Counted from the stretch's first letter, positions 11,393 through 22,054 are shown. The stretch: DNA of 64,000 bases from Papiliotrema nemorosa (GCA_032158125.1 JASKOT010000008.1:1-64000); one strand, 5' to 3'. The notes: generated by a model not told the origin, from the letters alone. Numbers and translations: made by a program.

Positions 11393-12843
11393 CTACGGGG
11401 GCTTGGCAAACATCTTCATTCCCCTCCTAGTCGGCTTCGCACTGGCAGGCGCATCAAAGCGACGACGCTTCCCACTCTGACCAGCATCGGGATGAGCTTG
11501 CGCCGCGTCGAGTCTAGTCTGCCTGGACGAGTCGGCTTGGACCTGCGTCGACACCCTCGGATCGCGCGTCGCTTTCATGCGGATCGTACTGCTACAGCTG
11601 GAACGATGAGATGTCCAGACCAGCTGTTCCCATTCACAGTTGACCATACGGACCATTTGATGGCGGACATCCGAATGTCTCTTGCTTGGGGTACCGCACG
11701 GGACAAAGCCACCTTTCTTATACGCGAAGGTAGTTTTTTTGACACGCGATGATGGCGCACCCTGTATGGGTAGTGCTGGCGAAAGCTGCGCACGCACATA
11801 ATTCACCTTGACTGTAGCGCTTCGTCCGATAAGAGTTCCGACTTCGGGATGACGAACACCCTCTTCTGCAGGTTTGGACTCTGGTCGAGAACTTGCAGTA
11901 AGAGGGTTCGGAACGATGTGAAGGGCAGAGTATTGGCGACCCGGCATCAACGTCGATCGAAGGAGGTCCAGCGTGTCGGCTGGCGGAGCCGAGAAGATCG
12001 CTTCGAGCCCTGGAGTGCAAGGTTGCATGTCGGCGTTGGCTCCAGCAAAGTATAATCGAGAGTATCGGTTGAAGACGTCTAGTCCGGATTCCGTGACGGA
12101 GGTATCGCGTAGATCAATCGCGACTAGACCAGGCCAACGAGCAAGTGAACGCATGGAGCCATCGGAGATGCTTCGGCATCCTGGCATGAACCAGGCGCGT
12201 AGATGGCACATCCCACGTCGGTGAGGAAGATCGAGCGCCCCGGCTAGGAGACGCACAGAAGTATCGGTGATCTTGCACCCCCTTGTTCGGAGAACAGTGA
12301 GGTGCACACAATGCCGGACCGACTGGATTGTGGTGTCATTGACGAGGTCATCTATGCCGTCGAGCGATAGGGTCGTCAGGAAGTCCCAGGCATTCTGATG
12401 CACATTTGAAAGAGAGGGTATTTGGCAAAGTGGATGTTGGGGGGATAAGTGATACAGGGTAGGCAGGATAGACAACGCGAGGGTCAGGGCGGAGGGAGTG
12501 TCAAGGACGGCGCTGTAAGACCATATTGTCGCAATATCGGGACTGTAGACGGGAGACGTAGTGCGCAAGTCGTATCCTCGATCGGCTGCAACACGAGTCA
12601 AGACTCGTCGAATGACTGGAGAGGGCAATCGAGCAACATGATCGAATGTATAGAGGTGAAAGTCGCGAGACACGATTTCAAGGCAAAGCGAGGTAAGACT
12701 CTGTGCGAGACGGGTTCGGGTAGTCCTGTGGACATGGGGGGTCAGTTGCCATGTAGGGCGAATGATCTGACATCTGCATCAGTCTATCGATGCTGTCAAG
12801 GACCATACCTGAAGGACACGTCGGTGGGTTCAAGTGAAGTCAT
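11393..12843 (-). CDS. Leucine-rich-repeat protein with basic disordered tail
   Basis: The start exon MTSLEPTDVSF joins the long exon over an intron of about 80 nt. The long exon begins TTRTRLAQSLTSLCLEIVSR, which supports the 12843 start. Residues about 150-260 carry irregular leucine-rich repeats of the F-box-associated type (VLRTRGCKITDTSVRLLAG; LVAIDLRDTSVTESGLDVF). I see no clear F-box. The last 180 or so residues are polar and basic and end in an NLS-like GKRRRFDAPASAKPTRRG. It may be a ubiquitin-ligase adaptor or a nuclear scaffold; function unknown. Its ATG is only 46 bp beyond the PRP18 stop codon on the same strand. Confidence 0.7.
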
Positions 12844-12889
12844 GAAGGGAAGTCAAAAATGTACAAAACGCGTTTCTCAATCTATACGA

Positions 12890-14052
12890 CTAGCCCATCA
12901 TCTGTGAAATCTCCTTTGGCGGTCTAACTGTCTGAGAGAATGTCAATAGCCTATCGTGAGCGACGTTCTCTCGCAGTCGTACCCACCTTTTGACGGATTG
13001 AATCCATTTGCGGGAGACCTCATCGTTCAGAACATGCGCTATCTTGTCTACATAGAGCTTGTCCTGGGACGATCGCTCGTGGATACCCACCGAGGTGACA
13101 CCGATAGGCCAAGCTGCCGTACCTATAGAAAGTCGCAGGTACGCATCGTTTGCTTTTTGGTAGCTGCGAGTTTGCATATAGTGCACAATTTCCGCCATAT
13201 TTCGTACAACATCTGGAGGCATGTCCTGCATTCAGCGTCAGAACAGGTATAACCTTACCCTTGAGCGCAATTGGCGAAACAGAGGTTTGAGATTTTGCGC
13301 AGAAGACACTTGAGTCGCTAAAGCCATTTTACCCTGTCCAGAGCGTTTGATGTCGTCAGGACGAGCGTCCATGTAATCCTCCCATTCCTTCAAAACATTC
13401 TGGCATCAGCAGAGTCTAGAGACAGGACCGAACCTTAAGAGCATAGTATATGATCGGATACAGCTTGTTTGGGTCCTCCTTGACTAATGCAAGATCTAGC
13501 ACGCCTACATCGACACGCTTCTCCTCTCTCTCCTTGCCCTTGGAATGAGCCGAGTCTGCCATTTGACGGAGCGTCTTCTCCTCCATGGATTCCTCCATGC
13601 TCTGTAGCGTGCGCTTGAAGTCGTTTTGACCTAGCTCTCGCTCATCGAGAAGTTCAAGAGCTCGAAGACGCAATCGACGATCTTTGTCGGTCTCGCCAAA
13701 CAGTCGGATAGGTTGAGCTTTGGCTCGTAACCGTCGGATGCACTCTTCGGCGCTAATGTTGAACGATTCATTGTCGGTGGAGGACAGTCCCACCTGGGCT
13801 TCTTTGCGAGCAGCCTCTGCCTGCAAGTCAGCTTGCAAACACTCACATATAGCTTACCTCTTTGCGCATCTTGACAGCCTGAGTCTCCAGGCGAAGGCGT
13901 TCGCGACGAGCTTTGGCCTCGGCGACCTTTGCAGCCTCTGCCGCCTCCTTTTCGGCCTCGACCTCACCCCTCTTCATGTATTTACGGGAGGGTCCCGCAT
14001 CCTCAGAGGAAGACTTTCGCTTGGCGTTGATCTCAGCTAACAGGGTATCCAT
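12890..14052 (-). CDS. PRP18: Pre-mRNA splicing factor PRP18
   Basis: U5 snRNP-associated factor for the second splicing step. It starts MDTLLAEINAKRKSSSEDAG, followed by a charged helical region (EVEAEKEAAEAAKVAEAKAR). The SFM/PRP4-like motif, AEECIRRLRAKAQPIRLFGE with TDKDRRLRLRALEL after it, follows. The C-terminal Prp18 domain includes the exon with DMPPDVVRNMAEIVHYMQTR and the conserved-loop region YLRLSIGTAAWPIGVTSVGI, then IHERSSQDKL and a final helix before QMMG. Four or more introns. It is divergent from MMS2 with 151 bp between the start codons, and is followed closely by the LRR gene. Confidence 0.95.
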
Positions 14053-14203
14053 GATTCGATGGTGAGCATGGAGATATGCGACCCGGAAGACCAGGAAACA
14101 TAGAGACATGAAAAAAACATTACGTAAGTAATTCCTAGACGCAATTGATATCGTCACTCTGCAACTGCCTTTCTCTTCTTACCCATTGACAAGCGATCCA
14201 ACC

Positions 14204-14838
14204 ATGGCCAAAGGTGCGCAAAACCACACGATGGAAAGCTGATGATAGTTCCCAGGAGTTTTCGTCTACTCTCAGAGCTGGAGCACGGCGAGAAAGGTAT
14301 CGGGGATGGCTCTTGCAGCTACGGTCTCAAGGTGAGCTATCGTCTGGGGACATCATCCAACCCGCAGGATGGTGAAGACATTGCCATGTATGAGTGGAAC
14401 GGCACGATCCTCGGCCCGCCTCATTCCGCATACGAGAATCGAATCTTCTCCCTGAGCATCTATTGTGGTGATCGCTATCCCGGTAAGCTGTCCTGCAAGT
14501 CCAGATCTGATGGACCAGACGTGCCCCCTTTGGTCAAATTCGAATCGCGCATCAATCTCCCCTGTGTCGATCCTTCTGGACTGGTAAGGATTAGCCATGA
14601 AACAAGCTAAGGATAGGTGAACTTTGCTCGAGTCGCGAGCATTGCCAATTGGAAACGAGATTTCACCCTCGAGACTGTGCTTGTAGAGCTTCGACGGTGA
14701 GCATGATCCTCAGGTATGACTCCGCCTGATGACAGTGACATGGCCTCTCCTTCCAACCGAAAGCAAGCTCAGCCTGCAGAGGGAACCGAGTTTCCTCCTT
14801 TGGACCTGTCCGCGTTGGCCAAGCAGCGAAAGGTGTAA
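14204..14838 (+). CDS. MMS2: Ubiquitin-conjugating enzyme variant MMS2 (UEV)
   Basis: Non-catalytic partner of Ubc13 in K63-linked ubiquitin chain formation for post-replication DNA repair. Exon 1 encodes only MAK plus one base. A 35-nt intron joins it to VPRSFRLLSELEHGEKGIGD. Later exons give DGEDIAMYEWNGTILGPPHS, AYENRIFSLSIYCGDRYP, DVPPLVKFESRINLPCVDP and VNFARVASIANWKRDFTLE, then a C-terminal extension ending LDLSALAKQRKV. The UBC fold is present but the active-site Cys context of true E2 enzymes is not, as expected for a UEV. Five introns of 33-39 nt. The divergent PRP18 promoter is 151 bp. Confidence 0.94.
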
Positions 14839-14944
14839 GATTGAGCTATGACAAGGGAGACAAGGGGGGTCCTTTGTAAAGTGCTTTACTTCATGAAGAC
14901 GTATATACCCCTCCTCTCTCTCTATCGCCTCTTACTTACTGACA

Positions 14945-16070
14945 ATGTTCTCCAATGACACGTTTCTCGACTTTCGCCCTCCCAAGTCCCCAAAGTGGTT
15001 CTTCTCCCTCAGATCTGACGCACCGCCGGTTCCGCTAGTTGCGGGTGGTGCTCGACTCGGCAATGGTGCTCAGATCGTGAGAACTCCTGCAGAAGCCTTG
15101 TCAAATGTCCCCAGTACGCCCAGGCTTCCTCATAAATCTTCCTTGGACCAGCTGTCGACACCTCCCTTGCTTCCCCTCCGACACCAAATAAGCGTGGATC
15201 TCAAGCATAAGTCGCTCAAGGTCAATCCGAATCGCAATGAACACCTGGCAGTGATGCCCCCCCGTATCGATCATATTGTGCAGCCAACATCGATGTTTGA
15301 CCCGTTCGGGCCTTCGAGAGTCAGGCCAAACGCTGTTCCACCATTTACTGCCTTGCTGTTATCCAAGACCACGACATCTTGTCCCACCTCGAACAGCAAC
15401 ATCCTCATCAGAGTAGAATTTGGATTTAGCTTGGAGCGGCCTCCTCGAAACGACTCGGTGGTCATAAACTGGGAGGATCTTGCGAGGGCAGGTGGAAACC
15501 TAGCTCAATTTGTTGCGAGTCAACTTGACGAGACTCCCAAGCCAGATCTGACGGATGGGAGCAGTGATAGCGATTCTGATTATGATCTCGACAGCCTTCT
15601 GCGGTACGCATAGTCGGGAGGTGTGCAAGTCTGACGACAGTGACGAGTATCTCAAGTCAATGTACGTTACGACCCCATCGCAACCGGAACTCACGACACC
15701 ACCCTTGGGCGATCCGGGAAGAAGGCGAGCGGCTACGCGAAACCAATATATACAACTCCGCCCGTTCCCCTCGCCCTTGTCCCCTCTGACCTCGCTGAGC
15801 ATCCGACGTAATGCACCGAGACTTCAGGTGGAAGAGCATGACGGAGGAGGGCGCATAACGGCTCTCGTGGTACTGTTGGCTAGGGATGCGAGTAGCTATC
15901 ATATCTTAGGTTGCCGGCTAGCCACGGGCAAGTGGCCAAAGATGGAAGGCACTCGAAGACAAAGATTGGAGGAGGAATTGCTATGGTTGGGCATGATGGG
16001 CATGCTTCGCGAGCTGCAACAAATTCCACAGCAGAGCTTGGTGAGGCGTGGAGGTGTAGGCTACATCTAG
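14945..16070 (+). CDS. Unknown protein, largely disordered with a helical C-terminus
   Basis: Two exons (14945-15603 and 15641-16070) joined over a 37-nt GTACGC...CAG intron, giving about 362 residues starting MFSNDTFLDFRPPKSPKWFF. The first half is Pro/Ser-rich. A segment around residues 155-185 (SNSNILIRVEFGFSLERPP) may be a small fold. An acidic TDGSSDSDSDYDLDSLL follows, right before the intron. The C-terminal 85 or so residues (RITALVVLLARDASSYHILG ... LLWLGMMGMLRELQQIP) look folded. I do not recognise the family. The ATG context and the splice join, which keeps the frame, support the model. Confidence 0.65.
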
Positions 16071-16217
16071 ACTTTTGGTAGACGCAATCGTTACAATAGG
16101 TCCGCGATTTTTTCATATGTCCGAGGGCGGACGAGTGCCATTCGGTAATTGAATAACACCATCCCCCCATGGTATCTTCCGACATTGTTCTTTCACCCCA
16201 TCACCTTTGTACACCTC

Positions 16218-17740
16218 ATGTCTGGCAAGATCCCGGCAGCCAGAGATGGCTTTAAGTCCCCAGCTCCAGTCTTGCCGGCCATGGGATTGCATAGCTTTCA
16301 CAATGATTCGCAAGTTTCACCCTCTACTCGAATCGCTAACCTTAGGCCACCCTTTGCCCCGGCATCACAACATGGTACCCGCGAGCCCGACCATCTGTCG
16401 CTCGATTCCCCTTCCCCTCCGGAAACATCTCGCCTCCCCGTCAAGCAGACGGGCTTTGCTCCCCTGATCTCAATGCCTAGTCGGCCAGCGTCCAATCGCG
16501 AGGCCACTTCTTCGGCCGACGAGTTTTTATCTACATCTCGCAGTCGACGATTGGTGTCGGGCTATCTCTTTGGTCAACCCCCCGACGATGAATCTGTCCC
16601 ACCTTCACCGACCCGCGAGCACCCACCACCACCCAGTCTTGCCCGTGATTCGCCCCCCGTTTCCAATGTCTCCTCATCACCGGAAGACCCTCCGTCGGCG
16701 TTGGAGACGCACGTAGCGATGAGAAACCGAAGGAGCAGTCGTCTCCGGGATAAGGAGACAGGCTATGACGCCCTGACAGGTCTATCAGATGGAGAGGCAG
16801 ACGCAGATGCGAATGCACCGCAAGCAGCTTTCGGTACTCAAGAGTACCTATTGGGTGCGCCAGGCGAGGCAGGAGCTTATCGCTTTCCCCGTCATCGGTT
16901 ACGTACGAGGATGAAGGGTAGGTCAATCAAGTCCGAGTAGCGCTCATGTCAGATGAAAGTAAAATACCCTTGATTATGATCGCTTGTGGATCATTTTCTC
17001 CGCCCACTTACCTCCATTTACGGATGTTTGAAATGGCCAAAGATGAGATTCTAGAGTCACAGACATATGAGATTATGGGAGGCTACTATTCCCCAGTGTA
17101 GGCGCCACCTGTTGGTTGTGCTGACTATAGTTCATCTTACTACAAAAAGGCAGGACTCGCCCCGGCCATCCATCGAGTTCGAATGTGCGAGCTGGCAGTC
17201 GAACACACCTCTACATGGCTCATGGTTGACCCCTGGGAGGCTGGTCAGCCCGAGTACACTCGTACCGCCGTTGTCTTGGAGCATTTCAACGAGATGCTCA
17301 ATGTCCAGGGTGGAGGACTCACCATGAGTGACGGTAAGAAACGTCGCTACAAGATTATGCTTCTCGCTGGGGGCGATTTGATAGAGAGCTTTGGTGAACC
17401 GGGAGTCTGGTCTGAACCCGATGTAAGTCGCACCTCTTGACGTAGCTCACCTAGTAGCTTCACATCATCCTGGGCCGTTTCGGCTGTCTCATTGTCGAAC
17501 GAGCGGGGTCCGATGTCTGGGCATTCCTCCTCTCTCACGATATTCTCTATCAGCATAGGTGAGTTTCGGGTATCATCTCATGCTCACGACAGGCGCAACG
17601 TGATTGTGATCAAACAACTCATCTACAATGATATCTCTTCGACGAAAGTGCGATTATTCGTCAAGCGAAGTATGAGCATAAAATATCTCCTACCCAACAG
17701 CGTTATCCAATACATCTATGACAACAAATTGTACCGTTAG
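16218..17740 (+). CDS. NMA1: Nicotinamide/nicotinate mononucleotide adenylyltransferase with long N-terminal extension
   Basis: Final step of NAD synthesis: NMN (or NaMN) + ATP to NAD (or NaAD). The first exon, 16218-16917, encodes about 233 disordered Ser/Pro-rich residues and ends YRFPRHRLRTRMK. A 35-nt intron (16918-16952) joins it to DESKIPLIMIACGSFSPPTY, the nucleotidyltransferase GxFxPxTxxH motif. Later exons give LRMFEMAKDEILESQTYEIM, SSYYKKAGLAPAIHRVRMCE, YKIMLLAGGDLIESFGEPGV, LGRFGCLIVERAGSDVWAF and the final ATP motif ISSTKVR, ending YIYDNKLYR. The join RFPRHRL-RTRMKDESKIPL resembles the region before the catalytic domain in other fungal NMNATs, which supports one gene. A second start at 16946 would give only the catalytic domain (see findings). 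Confidence 0.88.
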
Positions 17741-17750
17741 ATACTGTATG

Positions 17751-18572
17751 CTACTTTTTGCGCACCCACATCAACACTGCGACACCTGCGATTCCTATGA
17801 TACCTGCCGCTGCGGCGACTCGCTCATCCAACCAACTGTGCAGTCCTGCCTGCCTTGGTGTGACTATCTTGCCCTGATCCCACCCCTCATCGAGAACCCT
17901 CTTTCTCACCGCCGGATCTTTCAATACCGCCATCTCGCTCAAGCCCCAGGCATCGCAAATGCCGATCATCCACTGCATTCTCCTCTGCCCGAGCTCTCCG
18001 CCTACTCCTGGCGCCCTTTTCCGCAGATCGCCGCGCAGTTTGCCCACTCCGTCGATGGCTTCCTCTACATTATCTGGCAATGCCTGCAGAACCATGTCCC
18101 TGACCATTGCACCAATCTTCGGTCCTTGACCTCCTGTCGATATCATCACCTGTAGCGGTCCGCGTCGCAGCTGAGCGCCAAAATAGAAGTCGCATAACGG
18201 GGGAACATCTGCTACGTTGACGGTGACTCGTTGCTCCTTGCACATTTCCCAGACCAATTTTGACAAGTCATTGTCATCGATGGCTGTCAGGACCATTTCA
18301 TAGTTCTCCACCTTGATGTCGTCTTCTCTGCCAAGATATTCGCGATCGAGATATGTAATGTCGTTTGCATTGGTTTCCAACCGGTATTCGATGCTCGGGT
18401 CGAGGGGTCTCGGGGCAACCAATGTGACGTGAGCTCCCGCTTCGAGAAGGAAGAATAATCGACCGGAAGCGACATTCCCTCCGCCAATGAGGAGGACAGG
18501 ACGCTTGTCAAGTCGATAGGCGATCATCAACGATGTGCCCTTGACTATAGGAGGGTAGGCTGGATCGATCAT
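17751..18572 (-). CDS. MET8: MET8 siroheme synthase (dehydrogenase/ferrochelatase) with C-terminal hydrophobic tail
   Basis: Bifunctional NAD-dependent precorrin-2 dehydrogenase and sirohydrochlorin ferrochelatase. It makes siroheme for sulfite/nitrite reductase. Single exon, 273 residues. N-terminal Rossmann motif LIGGGNVASGRLFFLLEAGA; then APRPLDPSIEYR; NVADVPPLCDFYFGAQLRRG and LQVMISTGGQGPKIGAMVRD, the conserved dimer/catalytic region; and the C-terminal helical domain. It ends in a hydrophobic stretch (AAAAGIIGIAGVAVLMW) followed by VRKK, which looks like a tail anchor; the yeast enzyme is soluble. It starts 73 bp from the divergent PRO3 start, and its stop lies 10 bp from the convergent NMNAT stop. 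Confidence 0.93.
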   Translation of the reverse strand: MIDPAYPPIVKGTSLMIAYRLDKRPVLLIGGGNVASGRLFFLLEAGAHVTLVAPRPLDPSIEYRLETNANDITYLDREYLGREDDIKVENYEMVLTAIDDNDLSKLVWEMCKEQRVTVNVADVPPLCDFYFGAQLRRGPLQVMISTGGQGPKIGAMVRDMVLQALPDNVEEAIDGVGKLRGDLRKRAPGVGGELGQRRMQWMIGICDAWGLSEMAVLKDPAVRKRVLDEGWDQGKIVTPRQAGLHSWLDERVAAAAGIIGIAGVAVLMWVRKK

Positions 18573-18645
18573 GGTGGTCGAACTGCACAATGGAAAGGCG
18601 CGTCTTCAAACCGTTTTCTCACCTTTTATAAAACTCTTGTTCAAC

Positions 18646-19748
18646 ATGGGCTATACTCTCGGCGTGCTAGGATGCGGTACAATGGGTGTGGCCATCCTCT
18701 CGGGAACCTTGACCTCTCTGGAGACTCGCTCTCGTCAAGTGCATGGGCAGATGGCCGAGCCGCCATCTGGCATTTCCACCCCTACCGCTTCTCAATTTCT
18801 AGACGCTCCGGATGACGCCCTGCCGTCTCGTTTCATTGCTACGGTCGGAAGAGAGGAGACTGGGCGCAAGCTGAAAAAGACTTTCGAAGCCATGGGTGGT
18901 TTGGGAGGACAGGTCGAGGTGCAAGCTGGAAAGGGAAACGTCGATGCTGTCCTACAATCGGATGTGATTCTCATCTGGTGAGTCCGACCGGTATATCGCT
19001 CACACTAGCTCGAAACCCAACATTGCAAAGACTATTCTGGAGGAAAAAGGCATGGAGGCTGCGCTGGACGGAAAACTCGTCATCTCCATATGCGCTGGAG
19101 TCACCATTGCTCAACTACAATCCTGGGTGCCCAAATCTTGTGTGGTCGTCAGAGCCATGCCAAACACCCCTTGCAAGGTGGACACACCTGTTGGTGTCGA
19201 GCTGATGATAGATACGAGAAGGGATGACCATCGTCACACCGGTATCGGACCCGCTCTCTCGAGCCCTCATTCTTGCCATCTTCACCTCGTGCGGCAGATG
19301 TCGGTTCCTGGACGAGAAGCATTTTGATGCTTGTACCGCCGTCGCAGGTTCCGGGCCAGCGTTTGTTGCCCTGATTCTCGAAGCCATGGCGGATGGTGGG
19401 GTCATGATGGGGTTGCCGCGACTAGAAGCGCTAGAGCTGGCTGCGCAGAGTGGGTCCGAGCGAGACCGAGCTGACACTAGCGATACAAGGTACCGGTCGT
19501 TTGGCATTATACGGCAACATGCACCCAGCACAATTGAAAGATTCCGTCACAAGTAGGTCGTTGATTCGGAATCTGGCTCACGGAAAGCTCCGGGAGGGTG
19601 CACGATAGCAGGGCTGCTGACATTGGAAGACGGCAGGGTGCGATCCACCATGGCACGGGCAATTCAAGTCGCCTCTACTCAGTGAGTCTTGTATACAGGA
19701 CTGTCGGTTGACGGCAGTGCTTCGGGTTTAGGACAGGACAAGAAGTAG
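18646..19748 (+). CDS. PRO3: Pyrroline-5-carboxylate reductase
   Basis: Last step of proline synthesis: P5C + NAD(P)H to proline. N-terminal YTLGVLGCGTMGVAILSGTL is the Rossmann motif. Later exons give KPNIAKTILEEKGMEAAL, VISICAGVTIAQLQSWVP, CVVVRAMPNTPCK and CTAVAGSGPAFVALILEAMA, followed by the C-terminal TPGG..T segment (REGCTIAGLLTLEDG-like). The first exon has an insert of about 40 residues rich in Pro/Ser/Thr. At least five introns. The last exon adds ASGLGQDKK after a 37-nt intron, with TAG at 19746. Divergent from MET8. Confidence 0.95.
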
Positions 19749-19789
19749 TCATGTATTCCGTACAACATCATCTTAACCACTAAACATAC

Positions 19790-20223
19790 TTAGCACAGAC
19801 AAGCGCCGCACAACATGCCACCAAGCAGCGCAGCTTTTCGTCAGCCTGGTCATGGGTATTGCAACGTACCTAGACAACCTGCACCACCTGCCGCAGCTGC
19901 GCCACCAGCTCCTCCCTGTTGGTGTTGCACATATACTGGTTGACCATATTGTTGCTGGCCGTATTGCTGTCCGTAGCCCATGGGTTGCTGACCGCTACCG
20001 ATCAGCATGGGTCTCCCAGTTTACTCACTAGTACGACCCTTGGTTGGGTTGGTAGTTCTGGGGCATTGCACTGAGACGTCAGAGCCGCCATGCACATCTG
20101 AGCCTACCTCCTGGGATACCACTTCCCGTCCGACGCTTGGTACATGTCGGACCCACCACCTCCGCCTCCATTATATGATGGTTGTGGCTGTTGAGGGTAG
20201 TTGCCGTAGTTTGACTTGTCCAT
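19790..20223 (-). CDS. Small CYSTM-domain protein (cysteine-rich transmembrane, stress type)
   Basis: Rebuilt from four exons to about 108 residues. The N-terminus MDKSNYGNYPQQPQPSYNGG is Gln/Pro/Tyr-rich. It continues with GSDMYQASDGKWYPR, GYGQQYGQQQYGQPVYVQ and a Gly/Ala hinge, and ends CLAALLGGMLCGACLC. Q/G/P/Y-rich leaders with a C-terminal Cys-rich hydrophobic segment define the CYSTM family, small membrane-associated proteins linked to stress tolerance in fungi and plants. The final intron lies inside the CYSTM segment, at CL-AALLGG. No long open frame marks this gene. Its stop is 42 bp from the convergent PRO3 stop. Exact role unknown. Confidence 0.8.
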
Positions 20224-20500
20224 TATAGGTGGAGGGTGAAATGTTTGAGACTGTTGGGTGACTTGAAATGTCTGCGGTTGGGTTGTCAGTCACACACCTC
20301 TCTGGGTGGCAAGACGTGTCGTTCTTGGCGTTCGAGGCGGTGCCCACAGGGTGACTCGCAAGCCTAATTTAATGATCTCCCCGCGCCTAACACTGAAAAC
20401 ATGGAACATCGCTTGCCCGTAATTGCCGGGTTTGGTCACATTATAATGCACAACAATAAGCAACTTGTTACTGCATTCCTCCATCAAATATCCCACCGAT

Positions 20501-20865
20501 ATGATCCCGGCAAGACCACACAAGCAGTCGATGGCGGAGCTGAAGCTTCGTCGGCTGACAGAACACAATGCCAGGCTGAGAGAGGACTTGGCCAGGCCAA
20601 GGAAGAAGGTCAGCGAGGCCAGTATCAGGTGAGTCTTTCGCGATCTCATAGCAGCATTCCAGCTCATATAAAGTCTTGTCAATTATTGTACAAACACCAA
20701 AGACCCTATGGTACGATTGACGACTATTTGTCACCTGACTCACAGCTTCCAAGCGTATGGGGACCACCAGGAAAGGGGGAAGATCCGTATGCTCCAGTCG
20801 AGCAAGGTGGATGTTGTTCAGGTGCGTCTTAGCCGCTTGAACCCTGCTAATGAACAGTCATGTAG
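20501..20865 (+). CDS. Heterotrimeric G-protein gamma subunit
   Basis: Membrane-anchored partner of G-beta in pheromone/nutrient signalling (Ste18/Gpg type). 82 residues from four exons: [20 protein letters not shown] and [13 protein letters not shown] form the coiled-coil N-terminus; then [12 protein letters not shown], then [20 protein letters not shown], and a C-terminus GGCCSVM. CSVM is a CaaX box for prenylation, with an upstream Cys that could be palmitoylated. The last coding exon is only 8 nt, so the CaaX box is split by the final intron (20822-20857). The first intron uses the AAG acceptor at about 20672; this restores the conserved SLxNYC segment. Basidiomycetes often have two G-gamma genes, so I do not choose a number. 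Confidence 0.9.
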
Positions 20866-20887
20866 AGCGTTGTGACCATGTATCCTG

Positions 20888-22054
20888 TCAAATAGCATAC
20901 TTTTTTCTGGCCGCTGGCTCCACCCATAACCATCCCAACGGCGTCCCGCCGATAAACGTGACCAATCGATAAAGCCACGGGATGTGAACCACTGGTCGAG
21001 GCGGGATTCTTATACTGTTAATACGGTCAAACGGGAAATACGGGATCAATGGTGCTGGACTGGGGTTGATAGCGAGGTGTTGGAGTATCGTGGCCACCAC
21101 TATGATTAGCCATTCCATCACCAGTACTCACCTTGTTCAGGAGCCAACAAAAGGTTCTCGTACGAATGCTTGACCCCACCTTGGACCTCGCAGTTACCCC
21201 CGGTCTGGCTAGTCGCCGTTTTGAGTCGAAATCCATTATCGATCGTCCCGGGTAAAAGCGAAAAGAAGCGCACACCGATCCCCTCACATTCCACTCTACA
21301 GCTTTCCACGGCCATCAACGCAGCAGCCTTGGTCGCAGCGTAAATTGTTCTTCGAGGCGCAGGGATTGTGGCGGCCACAGAGGAGAGATGATGGAGGACT
21401 GGCGACTTGGATTTCGACAAGAGCGGCAAAAACGTTGCAAGAGCTAGCGTCGTACCGATGAAATTGATCTCGCTGCATGCTCGAGCTTCGTCTACGACTT
21501 TTTGTAGATTATCAATTTGAGTGTCGGTAGTAAATGCCTTGGTCGCTAGACGATTTCCCGAGGTCGCCTTGGCGAGCGGCGCTCCAGCAATATCCAGCAG
21601 AGTTGAGGTTGAAGGAACGCCTGCGAGGATGTGTAGCGTATCCAGACCTTGCCATTCTGCTGTCAACGGAGTTGTAAGGGCACTCACCGTCTATGACCCT
21701 CTCTCGCACGGCGACGAGGTGACTCGGGGACGTAATGTCCCCGTGCACCACAATCACGTCGGCTGCACCGAGGGCAAGGCACTCTTGCTTGACCTGCTCG
21801 AGCACATCTCGTCTCCGAGCGAAAAGCAGCCTGTCTGAGCTCTGTCAAGGGTGAAATACCCACAATCGTGCCCGTCTCTTGCTGTAAGCCAGAGCGAGAT
21901 CCCGTCCAACACCTGAGCTCGCGCCAAGCAGAACGACCCTTTCCGCGTCTGGCTTGATGATGGTTTCTCTGCTTGGAAGAGGGCGAGATTTGAGTATGCG
22001 CTGAGAGAGTGCGAGGATAGCCAGTGCTACCAGCCACGTCTGGGAGGATGGCAT
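20888..22054 (-). CDS. Membrane-anchored short-chain dehydrogenase/reductase
   Basis: NAD(P)H-dependent oxidoreductase. The N-terminus MPSSQTWLVALAILALSQRI is a likely signal-anchor helix. The cofactor motif is VVLLGASSGVGRDLALAYS. Then LHILAGVPSTSTLL stands in place of the usual NNAG, with the catalytic Ser in LHHLSSVAATIPAP and Tyr-x3-Lys in TIYAATKAAALMAVESCRVE. The C-terminus has a second hydrophobic segment (WLIIVVATILQHLAI) and ends AARKKYAI. Topology and size resemble ER enzymes such as 3-ketosphinganine reductase or 11-beta-HSD-like SDRs. I cannot choose the substrate. Its stop is 22 bp from the convergent G-gamma stop. Confidence 0.82.

Noticed and set aside
16946..17740. NMNAT as a gene separate from the ORF ending at 16940
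   Set aside because: A 35-nt intron with good donor and acceptor joins them in frame, and the joined RFPRHRL-RTRMK region fits the family. Kept as a possible isoform only.
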